A DNA stretch of 64,000 nt, from contig NZ_NTGE01000073.1 in NCBI RefSeq assembly GCF_002291145.1, positions 1 to 64,000 on the forward strand, written 5' to 3'. Of the stretch, positions 9,045 to 17,480 are shown one piece after another; position 1 is the first letter of the stretch; the number at the start of each line of letters is the position of its first letter. The position numbers and the translations under genes were made by a program. The notes under the pieces are model-generated. The model was not told the origin of the DNA. It did not search any database and saw only the letters and a program-made list of their open reading frames with translations. The DNA comes from Streptomyces sp. SA15 (lineage in GTDB: Bacteria > Actinomycetota > Actinomycetes > Streptomycetales > Streptomycetaceae).

Positions 9045-9478
9045 TCCAGGACCCGAGCATGAGGGCCGCCCAGCGGTCGGGCGAACTCGACTGGCTGCTG
9101 GACGACCTGGTACTGCGCGTCAGCGAAGTACGGCACGCGGTGGTGCTGTCCAACGACGGCCTCGCCGTGGGCGCGTCGACCGACCTCCGCCGCGAGGACG
9201 CCGAACACCTGGCGGCGGTCGCCTCCGGCTTCCACAGCCTGGCCAAGGGTGCGGGGCGGCACTTCGGCGCCGGGGGCGTACGTCAGACCATGGTGGAGAT
9301 GGACGACGGCTTCCTGTTCGTCGTCGCCGCGGGCGACGGCTCCTGCCTGGCCGTCCTCACCGCCGTGACCGCCGACATAGGCCTCGTCGCCTACGAGATG
9401 GCACGGCTGGTCAAGCGCGTCGGCGAGCACCTGTACACGCCGCCGCGCGTCGGTGCTCGACCGCCCGCCGCCGGATGA
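9041..9478 (+). CDS. cvnB: roadblock/LC7-domain protein of conservon
   Basis: A 145-aa roadblock/LC7 protein. The fold is read from DWLLDDLVLRVSEVRHAVVLSNDGLAVGAS, LRREDAEHLAAVASGFHSLAKG and VRQTMVEMDDGFLFVVAAGDGS. Roadblock proteins bind and regulate small GTPases; in conservons this subunit bridges the kinase-like CvnA and the GTPase CvnD. Translation is coupled to cvnA through a 4-bp overlap. A close paralogue lies at 11123-11536. Confidence 0.93.
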   Translation: MIQDPSMRAAQRSGELDWLLDDLVLRVSEVRHAVVLSNDGLAVGASTDLRREDAEHLAAVASGFHSLAKGAGRHFGAGGVRQTMVEMDDGFLFVVAAGDGSCLAVLTAVTADIGLVAYEMARLVKRVGEHLYTPPRVGARPPAAG

Positions 9479-9500
9479 GGCGAGAAGGCGGTCCACGCAC

Positions 9501-9914
9501 ATGACCGAAGACATGACGGGCGCCCCGCGCGAGCAGGGCAGCCAGTGGTACGACGGCGAGGCCGGGCCGCTCGTCCGGCCGTACGCCATGACGGGCGGAC
9601 GCACCAGACCCGGCCCCACCGGGGTGCGGTTCGACCTGATCGCCCTCGTCACGCTGGACGCGGGCGCGCCCGGCATCGACGACGACACCGCGCTCGGACC
9701 GGAACACCGTGCCCTCATCGACCTGTGCCGCCCGGAGACGCAGTCGGTCGCGGAACTCGCCGCCGGCGCCGACCTGCCCGTGGGCGTGGTCAGGGTACTC
9801 CTGGGCGACCTCCTGGAACTCGGCTGCGTCACCGTCAGCCGACCCGTGCCGCCCGCGCAGCTGCCTGACGAACGGATCCTGCGCGAGGTGATCGAGGGAC
9901 TGCGAGCGCTGTAG
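9501..9914 (+). CDS. cvnC: DUF742 protein of conservon
   Basis: A 137-aa DUF742 protein, recognised by PLVRPYAMTGGRT near residue 25 and by its C-terminal winged-helix-like half (SVAELAAGADLPVGVVRVLLGDLLELGCVTV). It is the third conservon gene, 22 bp after cvnB and 49 bp before cvnD. ATG at 9501 matches the family start (TEDMTGAPREQ) and avoids overlap with cvnB. Its biochemical role is not established; it is thought to be part of the membrane complex. Confidence 0.92.
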   Translation: MTEDMTGAPREQGSQWYDGEAGPLVRPYAMTGGRTRPGPTGVRFDLIALVTLDAGAPGIDDDTALGPEHRALIDLCRPETQSVAELAAGADLPVGVVRVLLGDLLELGCVTVSRPVPPAQLPDERILREVIEGLRAL

Positions 9915-9963
9915 ATGAAAGTTCACCACCACCGTTTGCCGGCACTCCAGAGAGAAGTGATCG

Positions 9964-10569
9964 ATGGTCTCCGATGACTCCGACGCCCAGGGCGACGAGA
10001 CGGCCGCCCTGGCGTTGAAGATTCTGGTCGCCGGTGGATTCGGCGTGGGCAAGACCACCCTGGTGGGCGCGGTCAGCGAGATCCGGCCGCTGCGTACCGA
10101 AGAACTGCTGAGTGAGGCCGGACAGTTGGTGGACGACACCGACGGCGTGGACCAGAAGGTCACCACCACGGTCGCCATGGACTTCGGACGCATCACCATC
10201 CGGTCCGGCCTCTCCTTGTACCTCTTCGGCACCCCGGGCCAGGACCGCTTCTGGTTCCTGTGGGACGAGTTGTCGCAGGGCGCCCTCGGCGCCGTGGTCC
10301 TCGCCGACACCCGCCGCCTGGAGGACTGCTTCCCCGCCGTGGACTACTTCGAGCACCGGCACATCCCGTTCGTGGTGGCCGTCAACTGCTTCGCGGGCGC
10401 CCGGACATACGGCGCGCACGACGTCGCGCGCGCCCTCGATCTCGACCAGGGCACGCCCGTGGTGCTCTGCGACGCCCGTGACCGCGACTCGGGGAAGGAG
10501 GTGCTGATCCGACTGGTCGAGTACGCCGGGCGGATGCACACCGCCCGGCTGCTCGACTCGGTGGGCTGA
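9964..10569 (+). CDS. cvnD: conservon small GTPase
   Basis: A 201-aa ATP/GTP-binding protein. P-loop GGFGVGKTT is at about residues 22-30, the switch/G3 segment FGTPGQDRFWFLWDE is at about 81, and a base-recognition-like VAVNCFAGA is at about 139. The G4 element NCF in place of NKxD is the usual form in CvnD/MglA-like actinobacterial GTPases. It closes the conservon and is followed by a short hairpin and a convergent gene. Confidence 0.93.
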   Translation: MVSDDSDAQGDETAALALKILVAGGFGVGKTTLVGAVSEIRPLRTEELLSEAGQLVDDTDGVDQKVTTTVAMDFGRITIRSGLSLYLFGTPGQDRFWFLWDELSQGALGAVVLADTRRLEDCFPAVDYFEHRHIPFVVAVNCFAGARTYGAHDVARALDLDQGTPVVLCDARDRDSGKEVLIRLVEYAGRMHTARLLDSVG

Positions 10570-10572
10570 CGA

Positions 10573-10586
10573 CCCGAGCACTCGGG
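10573..10586. terminator. short hairpin between convergent genes
   Basis: CCCGAG-CA-CTCGGG forms a 6-bp stem directly after the cvnD stop, between convergent genes ending at 10569 and 10600. It is small and has no T-tract, so it is only a candidate. Confidence 0.3.
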
Positions 10587-10599
10587 ACGGCGGGCTTTC

Positions 10600-11028
10600 T
10601 CAGTCGGCGACGGCCTTCTGCGCCAGGACCTTGTCGATCGAGACACGGACGAGGAGTTCACCCGGAACGCCGTTGCGGGCGCCGAACTCCTCGGCCCGCT
10701 CCTCGCCCATGTACCGCGCCGCTATGCGGCCGGCCCAGTGCCTGACCTCGTCGAGGTCCTCCGAGATCCGGGCACGGCCCTGGAGCACGACGAAGTCGAA
10801 GGGTGGCCGGTCGTCGTCCACGCACAGGGCCGCCCGGCCGTCCCGGGCCAGACTGCGGCCCTTCACACTGCTCTTGCCGGTGTTGAACACGATCTCGTCC
10901 CCGTCGAGCAGGAACCAGATCGGCGTCACATGCGGACTCCCATCGGCCCGCACGGTCGAGAGCTTTCCGGTGCGGGTGCCGTAAGAAACGAACTCCCGCC
11001 ATTCGGTGTCGGTCATCTTCTGTGCCAT
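10600..11028 (-). CDS. PPOX-class (F420/FMN) flavin-dependent oxidoreductase
   Basis: A 142-aa split-barrel protein of the pyridoxamine 5'-phosphate oxidase-like superfamily. It carries KLSTVRADGSPHVTPIWFLLDGDEIVFNT and the following KGRSLARDGRAALCVDDD and VVLQGRARI. In Streptomyces, members of this size usually use F420 or FMN to reduce small substrates. The start at 11028 has a strong AAGGAGGATG 4 bases upstream. It is divergent from the second roadblock gene and convergent with the conservon, so it may share the roadblock promoter region. Confidence 0.88.
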   Translation of the reverse strand: MAQKMTDTEWREFVSYGTRTGKLSTVRADGSPHVTPIWFLLDGDEIVFNTGKSSVKGRSLARDGRAALCVDDDRPPFDFVVLQGRARISEDLDEVRHWAGRIAARYMGEERAEEFGARNGVPGELLVRVSIDKVLAQKAVAD

Positions 11029-11122
11029 GTCCCCATCCTCCTTGCTCGGACGCCGGTCGTGGGGAAGGCTGGCGTGGAGATCCTCCGGAGAGGGGGAGAC
11101 GTCACACGGGGAGACGGGAAAC

Positions 11123-11536
11123 ATGGCGCAGAACCAGGGACTTGACTGGCTGTTGGACGATTTGACCGAGCGCATGGAACATGTACGGCACGCTCTGGTC
11201 CTGTCCAACGACGGACTGGTCACGGGGGCGAGCACGGGACTGCGCCGGGAGGACGCGGAGCACCTGGCCGCTGTCTCCTCCGGACTGCACAGTCTGGCCA
11301 AGGGCTCGGGGCGGCACTTCGGCGCGGGCCGGGTCCGTCAGACGATGGTCGAGTTCGACGACGCGGTGCTGTTCGTCACCGCGGCGGGCACCGGCAGCTG
11401 TCTGTGCGTGCTGAGCGGCGCGGAGGCCGACATCGGCCAGATCGCCTACGAGATGACACTGCTCGTCAACCGGGTCGGCGAGCACCTCGGCGTGGACGCC
11501 CGACAGCCTGAGCGAAGCCCGGCAACAGATCTCTGA
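11123..11536 (+). CDS. second roadblock/LC7-domain protein (CvnB paralogue)
   Basis: A 137-aa roadblock/LC7 protein very similar to the conservon subunit at 9041: both share LVLSNDGL-V/A, LRREDAEHLAAV, HSLAKG, GRHFGAG and VRQTMVE. It stands outside the operon, with the PPOX gene between them on the other strand, so it is probably separately expressed. ATG at 11123 has GGGGAG upstream. It could replace or compete with CvnB in the GTPase complex (inference). Confidence 0.88.
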   Translation: MAQNQGLDWLLDDLTERMEHVRHALVLSNDGLVTGASTGLRREDAEHLAAVSSGLHSLAKGSGRHFGAGRVRQTMVEFDDAVLFVTAAGTGSCLCVLSGAEADIGQIAYEMTLLVNRVGEHLGVDARQPERSPATDL

Positions 11537-11662
11537 CCTGCGCTTTCTCCCTTAGCCGTGGAGTTATCCACAGGCTCGCCACGGAATTCGCCGGACCGGC
11601 TACGGTTTTTGTCACGGCGAGCGCACGCAGCGTGAGCATCGACTCCACGGGGGAGACCGACC

Positions 11663-12565
11663 ATGTCAGCCGAGACCATCATGAAACCGCACCACCTCTC
11701 CTGCGCGCCCAGCCGCGCGGCGCGAGAACTCGGGTTGAAGCGAGGCGAGTTCGACCTAGCCGTAAACCTCGGACACATCAGGACCCTGCCCGACGAAGGA
11801 GGCGGGGGCCGCCGTGTGGCTCGCTCCGAGATCGACCGGGTGAGGTCAAGCGACGGATTTCCCGACTCCCTGCTGGCCCGCGTGAAGGCCGTGGGCACCA
11901 AAGAGGGCGCGGCCGTCATGGATGTGCCCGCCGGCAGGTTCACTCGCCTGGCACGCCTGGGGATGGTGGCACCGGCAAAATTTTATCTCAACCGCTACGG
12001 CACCGTGGTCTGGCTGTATCTGGCCGACGAGCTACGCCAGTTCGCGACCGACGAGAAGAACACCCCACTGCTGAAGGAGCGTATGCCCGAGGGAATGCGC
12101 GACCAGCTGGGCGCGGGACTGGACCTGCGCCCTCGCAACTGGCGCGGACGGCACCTGGGATTCCTGCTGAGGCAGACCGAAGACCCGTGGGGGCACGCCG
12201 GGGCCGTGGCCGCCTTCCTTGATCCCATTCAGATCGCGGAACTCGTCCGTGACCCCTATGAGCGCGCCCATCTGAACCGGTTCCGGCCCGGGCCGCCCAC
12301 GCATGGCGCACCGGGTTCGCCCGCCGCCCACATCGCCGAGACGCTCATGACGGCGGACGCTCCCGACGAGATCGACTGGCGGCGGGCCGAACTGGTGGTG
12401 GCCATGGAGGAAGCACGCGAGTACCGGGCAGCCCCCCGCCCCGCACCGAAACAGGCCGGCGCCGCGGCGCTGCCGGCTGCGTCAGTGCCGGAGGACCCGG
12501 AACCGTCGTCGCGCGGGCTCATGGGCTGGCTGCGGAGCAGAAGCCACCGCACCGCAGAGCGGTGA
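11663..12565 (+). CDS. DUF6397-family protein
   Basis: A 300-aa cytosolic protein. The family start is clear: LSCAPSRAARELGLKRGEFDLAVNLGHIRT, which reads like a helix-turn-helix/excisionase-like fold, then GGGGRRVARSEIDR. The middle contains RFTRLARLGMVAPAKFYLNRYGTVVWLYLADEL and RHLGFLLRQTEDPWGHAGAVAAFLDP. The C-terminal tail is Pro/Ala-rich. A DNA-binding role is inferred from the first 70 residues; the family function is unknown. It has its own roughly 126-bp upstream region. Confidence 0.85.
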   Translation: MSAETIMKPHHLSCAPSRAARELGLKRGEFDLAVNLGHIRTLPDEGGGGRRVARSEIDRVRSSDGFPDSLLARVKAVGTKEGAAVMDVPAGRFTRLARLGMVAPAKFYLNRYGTVVWLYLADELRQFATDEKNTPLLKERMPEGMRDQLGAGLDLRPRNWRGRHLGFLLRQTEDPWGHAGAVAAFLDPIQIAELVRDPYERAHLNRFRPGPPTHGAPGSPAAHIAETLMTADAPDEIDWRRAELVVAMEEAREYRAAPRPAPKQAGAAALPAASVPEDPEPSSRGLMGWLRSRSHRTAER

Positions 12566-12595
12566 ACTCCAGGGTTTTGAAGCACAGGGTTCTGA

Positions 12596-12750
12596 TCAGT
12601 CGAGGTTCTTGAAGGACCCCATCGGTGGCGCGTCGGCGCGACGGCTCGTGTCATCCACCACTCGCGGGCGTGCCGGTTCCAGATGACGGTGGGGTCCGTC
12701 GCGCGGTCGGGAACGGGGTCCCGGAACAGGGGGCGGGCAACGGCTGTCAT
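12596..12750 (-). pseudogene. 5' fragment of a family-43-like glycosyl hydrolase gene
   Basis: From ATG at 12750, which has GGGAAG upstream, the frame reads ARPLFRDPVPDRATDPTVIWNR then HAREWWM (to 12652). This is the usual N-terminus of GH43-like glycosidases, where DPTVI carries the catalytic-site aspartate. After WWM the homology is lost: the frame changes and a neighbouring frame stops at 12596 after PPMGSFKNLD. Only about 33 of the expected 300 or more residues remain, so it is a broken gene. The 3' end seems to lie on the opposite strand at 12826-13149. Confidence 0.5.
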
Positions 12751-12825
12751 CGGTTCTTCCCAGGAGTGAGTGCGACGGTGTGGGCCGGCCCGCGGCCAGG
12801 AGGCCCATGAGCCGGAGTTGGCGAC

Positions 12826-13149
12826 GTGGACGACGGCCATGGCAGGGCTCATGGGCGGTCACTCGTTCTCGATCGCCCCGAACAGGGCACGGACGACGCG
12901 AGCTATGGATCCCACGCCGATGTCGTCACCAGTGAACTCGGCGCGTTCGTCTTCCATTTCACGCACCTCGGGCAATCCGACGAGGGCGCCGTACAGCACA
13001 GCGACTACAACGACCGCCGAAGCTCGATCCAGGTCGCCCGCCTGAGGGTGGGCGGAGACACCCTCGTGTGCGACCGCGACGAAGCCCTTGAGGCCCCCAT
13101 CCTGCCTCTCGAAGGGCCGACCCAGTGGATCGGGCGGACCAGGTCCTAG
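12826..13149 (+). pseudogene. 3' fragment of a glycosyl hydrolase-like gene
   Basis: Open forward frame with YGSHADVVTSELGAFVFHF, GAVQHSDYNDRRSSIQVARL, LVCDRDEALEAPILPLEGP and a stop at 13147. The RRSSIQVARL...VCDRD block is what I recall from the C-terminus of GH43-like glycosidases in Streptomyces. It lacks a catalytic N-terminal half and a convincing start; the upstream GTG at 12826 has no good ribosome-binding site. With the opposite-strand piece at 12596-12750, it suggests a gene that lost its middle and was partly inverted. Family assignment is from memory and needs a search. Confidence 0.42.
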
Positions 13150-13156
13150 GCGTGTC

Positions 13157-14539
13157 CTAGGCGGTGAAGTGATCCTTGCGGATGACCCCATGCACCCCCA
13201 CGGTACGGTCGACGACCTGCGAGATCTCGAAGTCGGCCGCCGCGGACAGGTAGGCGTAGGCCACCGCTCGGTCCATGCCGAGGTCGTGCTGCAGGAAGTC
13301 CAGCGCGTTGACCACCGCGCGGCGCATCGCGATGTTCAGGTCGTTGATCTGGCCGTTCTGGGAGCCGTCCGGGTCGGAGAGCCCGATGGGGACCCAGGCG
13401 TCAGAGGTCTCGGCGAACGGGTAGTGAAAGGCGACCGAAGGCGCGTCGCCTGAACCTGCCTTGCACACGGTGAGTCGGAACGTGGCACGCAGGGATCCCT
13501 CCATCGCGGTGAGCGCCACCTCGCCGTCGCCCATGGCCATGTGCGAGTCACCGGTGTAGAACAGCGCGCCCTCGGCGTACACGGGCAGGAAGAAGGTGGC
13601 ACCCACGCCCAGAAGGTTGATGTCGATGTTGCCGCCGCCGAGGGTGGGCGGGATGGAGTTGAGCGACGGGGCGGCAAGGGTGTCGCCAGGGGCGAATGCC
13701 ACGCCCATCATGCCCATGAACGGGTGCAGCGGGAAGACGACCTCCCCCGACGTGCCGCGTGGCATCACACCGCTGGGCACGCCGCCCCGCCCGCGGCGCA
13801 CCGGCGTGAAGACCGAGACGTCGCCGTAGTGGGTGGGATCGCCCGTGGCCCGCCCGTCCGTAGCCACCGGCGGCATGATCTCGTCCATGGTGATCCCCGC
13901 CGGCACGCCGCCTCCGGCGAGCCGGGGCAGGGCGCCCTTGCCGTGACGGCTGGAGACGACACCGTACGGTACGCGCAACAGCATCGAGAGCATTTCGACC
14001 TTCAGGACGTCTCCCGGCTCGGCGCCGTCCACGTGGACCGGCCCCGTGACCACGTGCGGACCGTCCACGTCGAAGTTCCGCTCGGTGCGGGAGTAGTCCG
14101 CGGCGACCGCGACGGCGTCGTCGAGCACCTGATCGCGCGGTACGCCCTGCCGGCCGAAGTACGCCACCGGGTCGCGGCCCTGGTCTTCCAGGATGCCCTC
14201 GTGCGACACCGTGTCCACGGTGATCGTCTCACCCGACCGCATACGCGCCACGGGCTCGCTGCCCAGGGCCGGCACATAGCCCCAACGCACCTGGCTCGGG
14301 AGGGAGGGGAGGTAATGCTGACCGTGGATGGGTCCCTTTCCGGGTTGGAGTATCTCCCGCGGGAACATGGACGGCGCGGCGGTGGACGGAGACCCTGACG
14401 CACCCGACGCGGCCTGTGCGCCCAGCAGACTTCCGCCGGCCCCGGTCACCGCTGCCACCGCGCGCAGGAAGCCCCGCCTCCCCAGCCCTGCGATGAGCGC
14501 CTCGCGCACGGCGCGGTTCGCTCGTCTGGACGTTTCCAT
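13157..14539 (-). CDS. Tat-exported acetamidase/formamidase-family amidohydrolase
   Basis: A 460-aa FmdA/AmdA-family amidase that hydrolyses short amides to ammonia and acid. It starts with a twin-arginine signal: LGRRGFLRAVAAVTGAGGSLLG, cut probably after AQAASGA, so the enzyme is extracytoplasmic, which is unusual for the family. Core text fits the FmdA beta-sandwich: SGETITVDTVSHEG, GPVHVDGAEPGDVLKVE, GVVFPLHPFMGMMG-like text, GGNIDINLLGVGATFFLPV and GDSHMAMGDGEV. ATG at 14539 follows GATGGAGGACCT. It is the outermost gene of the PucR-linked island; a TACCGGGGTA palindrome lies 152 bp upstream. Confidence 0.87.
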   Translation of the reverse strand: METSRRANRAVREALIAGLGRRGFLRAVAAVTGAGGSLLGAQAASGASGSPSTAAPSMFPREILQPGKGPIHGQHYLPSLPSQVRWGYVPALGSEPVARMRSGETITVDTVSHEGILEDQGRDPVAYFGRQGVPRDQVLDDAVAVAADYSRTERNFDVDGPHVVTGPVHVDGAEPGDVLKVEMLSMLLRVPYGVVSSRHGKGALPRLAGGGVPAGITMDEIMPPVATDGRATGDPTHYGDVSVFTPVRRGRGGVPSGVMPRGTSGEVVFPLHPFMGMMGVAFAPGDTLAAPSLNSIPPTLGGGNIDINLLGVGATFFLPVYAEGALFYTGDSHMAMGDGEVALTAMEGSLRATFRLTVCKAGSGDAPSVAFHYPFAETSDAWVPIGLSDPDGSQNGQINDLNIAMRRAVVNALDFLQHDLGMDRAVAYAYLSAAADFEISQVVDRTVGVHGVIRKDHFTA

Positions 14540-14691
14540 AGGTCCTCCATCAAGGTCTTGGAGCAGGTCGGGGCCCGTCGGACGCACACGCCTGCGTCAT
14601 TCCCACCCAGCCACCCGGCGGGTGCGACCAGGCTGCTCGACGGTGAGGCGCTGGGCCATCCGACTGGGACGCAAAACTCCGGCGCACGCCC

Positions 14692-14705
14692 GTACCGGGG
14701 TATGA
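14692..14705. promoter_or_regulatory. candidate PucR-type operator (copy 1)
   Basis: GTACCGGGGTATGA lies in the 388-bp region between the divergent genes at 14539 and 14928. The core TACC-GGG-GTA is palindromic. The same 11-base core TACCGGGGTAT, in reverse orientation, lies in the divergent pucR/deacetylase promoter region at 17481-17492. GTTACC half-sites occur near both copies (GGTAAC at about 14825; two GTTACCGGC near 17430-17460). Confidence 0.5.
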
Positions 14706-14927
14706 ACAGGAACGCGGCGATCTGGTCGCGCGCCCGGGCACAGGGCCCGCCTTCGGGCCGGGTTCCAGGACGCATGCCTCTCCGACGTGGTGTTTCGCGC
14801 GGAGTAATGCGGCGGTACGGGGGCGGTAACAGCTTGCCGCTTTGCTCGGCGTCCCCACGGGTCAGCGTGCGATCGGTCCTCCGCGCGTACCCACCGGTCC
14901 GTTCCATCCCGAGCCAAGAGGAATCGC

Positions 14928-15740
14928 GTGACTCGAACCAGCCCCGACCTTCTCGAGCTGCCGGGGGTCTGGCATCGCTCACTTCTCGTCAACGGCGACG
15001 GCACCCGTGATGTCACCAGCACCGTCACCTGGGTGCAGGGTGCCACCCGCTACGCCGACCTGCGGCAGACCGCTGACCGGCCGCACCCCCGAGGCAGTCG
15101 GAGCCTCGGCGATCTCACGTTCGGACAGCTGCTCGACCTGGCGCGGCAAGAGGGTTTCGCCGGGCAGTTGCACCATGTCGACAGTGCCTTCCACTGGAAA
15201 CGCGGCATCGACTTCGCGCCCACGTCTGTTCCGGACGCCGGGCTGCTGACCTGGCGGGGACCGATGCTGGTGGAGAAAGGCCTGCACGCACCGTACATCG
15301 AGCACTGGCGCCCCGACACGGACGCGGTCACGCCGTGCGCCGCTGTGGAGTTGACCGATCCGCAGTCCGGCAGCGTCGCGCTGCTGGTGCGGACGGGATC
15401 GTGGTTCGGCTACGCCCGCAGCCGGTCCGAGCCGCTGCCGAACCATGCCCCGCTGGCGGAACTGGTGGCAGGAGCCGCGGACCTCGGCCGAGTCCGGGAG
15501 ATGCTCGACTGCGAGGTGTCGCTCGGCCGGGTCGTGGGCGACCGCTGGACCGTCGGACGTTCGACTCTGCCGCACCGCGAAACCCGGACGCTCGCCCCCG
15601 GCCTGCTCGGATCCGCCGGGCTGCTGATCAGCGACACCGACGCGAGCGGCGTTCCGTACGCTCGCCGCTGGGAGATCACCGCAGTCGAGGGGCCTTGCGA
15701 CGTCCTTGCCTCGATACCCGCACCCGAAGCTGGGAGTTGA
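14928..15740 (+). CDS. unknown protein, possibly lipocalin-like (HRI1-type)
   Basis: A 270-aa soluble protein of unknown role. It opens LELPGVWHRSLLVNGDGTRDVTSTVTWVQ and continues RYADLRQ, FGQLLDLARQEGFAGQL, FHWKRGIDFAP and VEKGLHAPYIEHW. The repeated Trp/Tyr beta-strand pattern (GVWHRS, VTWVQGATRYADLR, GSWFGYARSR) suggests a beta-barrel resembling HRI1/lipocalin-like proteins; that is a weak structural guess. It is divergent from the acetamidase and convergent with pucR, inside the catabolic island, so it may bind or convert the island's substrate. Confidence 0.72.
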   Translation: MTRTSPDLLELPGVWHRSLLVNGDGTRDVTSTVTWVQGATRYADLRQTADRPHPRGSRSLGDLTFGQLLDLARQEGFAGQLHHVDSAFHWKRGIDFAPTSVPDAGLLTWRGPMLVEKGLHAPYIEHWRPDTDAVTPCAAVELTDPQSGSVALLVRTGSWFGYARSRSEPLPNHAPLAELVAGAADLGRVREMLDCEVSLGRVVGDRWTVGRSTLPHRETRTLAPGLLGSAGLLISDTDASGVPYARRWEITAVEGPCDVLASIPAPEAGS

Positions 15741-15815
15741 CTGTACGCACGGACCTTCCGGGTGGCCCGGCCTTCCGGATGGCCGGCCCGCCCCACTGCT
15801 GCGGCCACCCGGGAT

Positions 15816-17336
15816 TCAGCCGCGGGGCGTACCGCGGCTGTGGACCAGGTCGTGGGCTCGGATGGCGAACCACAGCTCCGCGATGTGGTCGGTCTGGGTG
15901 ACGCCGCGGCCCGTCAACTGCTCGATCTTGCGCAGCCGGTAGCCGAGGGTCTGTTTGTGGATGTGCAGTTCGTCGGCGGCCAGCTGCCAGGACCGGTTGC
16001 GGCGCAGTGTGACCCGGAGGGTGTGCAGGTATTCGGTGTCGTGCTCGGCGTCGTGCGCCATCAGCGCGCCCAGCACCCTGGACACCAGGACCTGCGCCTC
16101 GGCAGGGGTACGGGGCAGCGGCAGCGCGGTCTCGTCCCCGTACCGGACCACACGCCGGTTCTCGGCCTTGGCGGCTCCCAGCGCCCAGTGGGCCTCTTGC
16201 CGGGCTTCGGGAATGCGCCCCGCCGAACCGATCCGGTCGCTCACGCCTATCGGCGCCGAGGAGCCCCGCAGGATCTGCTCCAGCCGCTCCGGGCGGTCGT
16301 CCATCACGATGTGCAGGCTGTCGTCGCGGCGCAGCAACAGGTGGGGGACGCGCAGTCTGGACAGGCGGCGATGGACCTCGTCGGCGACGCTGTCGCACGC
16401 GGCCGGGGTGAGGAGGAGGACGGAGTCGGCCAGTGCGATGCCGCTGTCCGCCAACTGATACTCGGCAGCCGTCGGATCGAGCCTGTGCTCCAGCAGTTGC
16501 CGGAGCAGTTCGGCGCCGCGACGGCGGCGGCTTTCTCGATCCGCTGCGAGCTGGGTCAGTTCCAGCGCGCCGACCGTCGCGACGTGTTGGAGCAGTCCGA
16601 GACTGGGCAGTTGCTCCCCGGTCGGCTCGGCGACCAGCGCCGTCGGCTGGTCGCCCGGCACGGCGACGGCCAGCGCCACGGCCCACCGGCTGCCGGATTC
16701 CCGGCGGCGCAGCCGCAGCACGCCCGGCATGGCCTGGGAATGCGCCGCGAACTCGGCGGCCAGAGCATCGGCGAAGCTGGTCTCGGGACCCTCTTCGAAC
16801 AGCGACAGGCCGGTCGCGGGATCGACCAGGTACAGTCGCGCGTCCAGCTCTCGGCCGAGTCTGCCGAACATCTCCGGTCCGGACAGGCCCCTGGCCATCG
16901 AGGTCCGCAGCAACGCGTACAGCCGCGCGACACCTGCCAGCTGCCGGGCCCCCTCATCCTCGTTGACATCGGCCACCGCCCGCACGACCGCGCTGAACGG
17001 CACGCTGTAGGGCACGGACACGACCGGTAGCGACAGCTCGTCGGCTCGATCGGTGAGGGCACGGGTCAAGGGCGGACCCCCAGTGCCAAGGCCCAGGCCG
17101 AAGGCGCTGGGGCCGGCCTCGGCGAGCCTCTCGATGAAGGAGGCCTGTCCTTGTGAATCGGCGGCCAGTCCCGTGCCGTTGGTCAGCAGCAGCTCGCCCG
17201 AGGCGAGCCACGCCCAGGGGTTGGGCAGGTCGGACGGGTGAACCCAGCTGACCTCGCGGTCCAGGCCACGGGCACCGGCGTGCAGCGACATCTGCAGGTG
17301 CGGCATGGCGAGAAGTTCACCCACGGTCACCGCCAT
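15816..17336 (-). CDS. PucR-family transcriptional regulator
   Basis: A 506-aa PucR/CdaR-type regulator. The N-terminal PucR domain (about 5-125) reads TVGELLAMPHLQMSLHAG, WVHPSDLPNPWAWLASGELLLTNG and RADELSLPVVSVPYSVPF. A GGDEF-like middle domain follows (about 270-400). The C-terminal PucR helix-turn-helix (about 425-490) reads LRRNRSWQLAADELHIHKQTLGYRLRKIE. Such proteins sense purine or nitrogen metabolites and activate catabolic genes. It is divergent from the CE4 hydrolase gene across a 253-bp region holding a palindrome shared with the acetamidase promoter region, so it probably controls both promoters (inference). Confidence 0.93.
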   Translation of the reverse strand: MAVTVGELLAMPHLQMSLHAGARGLDREVSWVHPSDLPNPWAWLASGELLLTNGTGLAADSQGQASFIERLAEAGPSAFGLGLGTGGPPLTRALTDRADELSLPVVSVPYSVPFSAVVRAVADVNEDEGARQLAGVARLYALLRTSMARGLSGPEMFGRLGRELDARLYLVDPATGLSLFEEGPETSFADALAAEFAAHSQAMPGVLRLRRRESGSRWAVALAVAVPGDQPTALVAEPTGEQLPSLGLLQHVATVGALELTQLAADRESRRRRGAELLRQLLEHRLDPTAAEYQLADSGIALADSVLLLTPAACDSVADEVHRRLSRLRVPHLLLRRDDSLHIVMDDRPERLEQILRGSSAPIGVSDRIGSAGRIPEARQEAHWALGAAKAENRRVVRYGDETALPLPRTPAEAQVLVSRVLGALMAHDAEHDTEYLHTLRVTLRRNRSWQLAADELHIHKQTLGYRLRKIEQLTGRGVTQTDHIAELWFAIRAHDLVHSRGTPRG

Positions 17337-17480
17337 CGCTTCCTCGCCTCCCAGCTATCCGCCTGCGGGTGCTCTCCGGCGGTGAACCTATTCCCGCTGG
17401 TCACCCCACTGATGAGACCGGCGTGAATTCCGTGTTACCGGCATTGAAGGCGTTACCGGCGCTGGGGGCCATGCCGGCTC

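Noticed and set aside
12859..13191. Reverse frame of 110 codons
   Set aside because: The opposite strand carries glycosidase-like text in the same bases, and this frame extends into the acetamidase 3' end.
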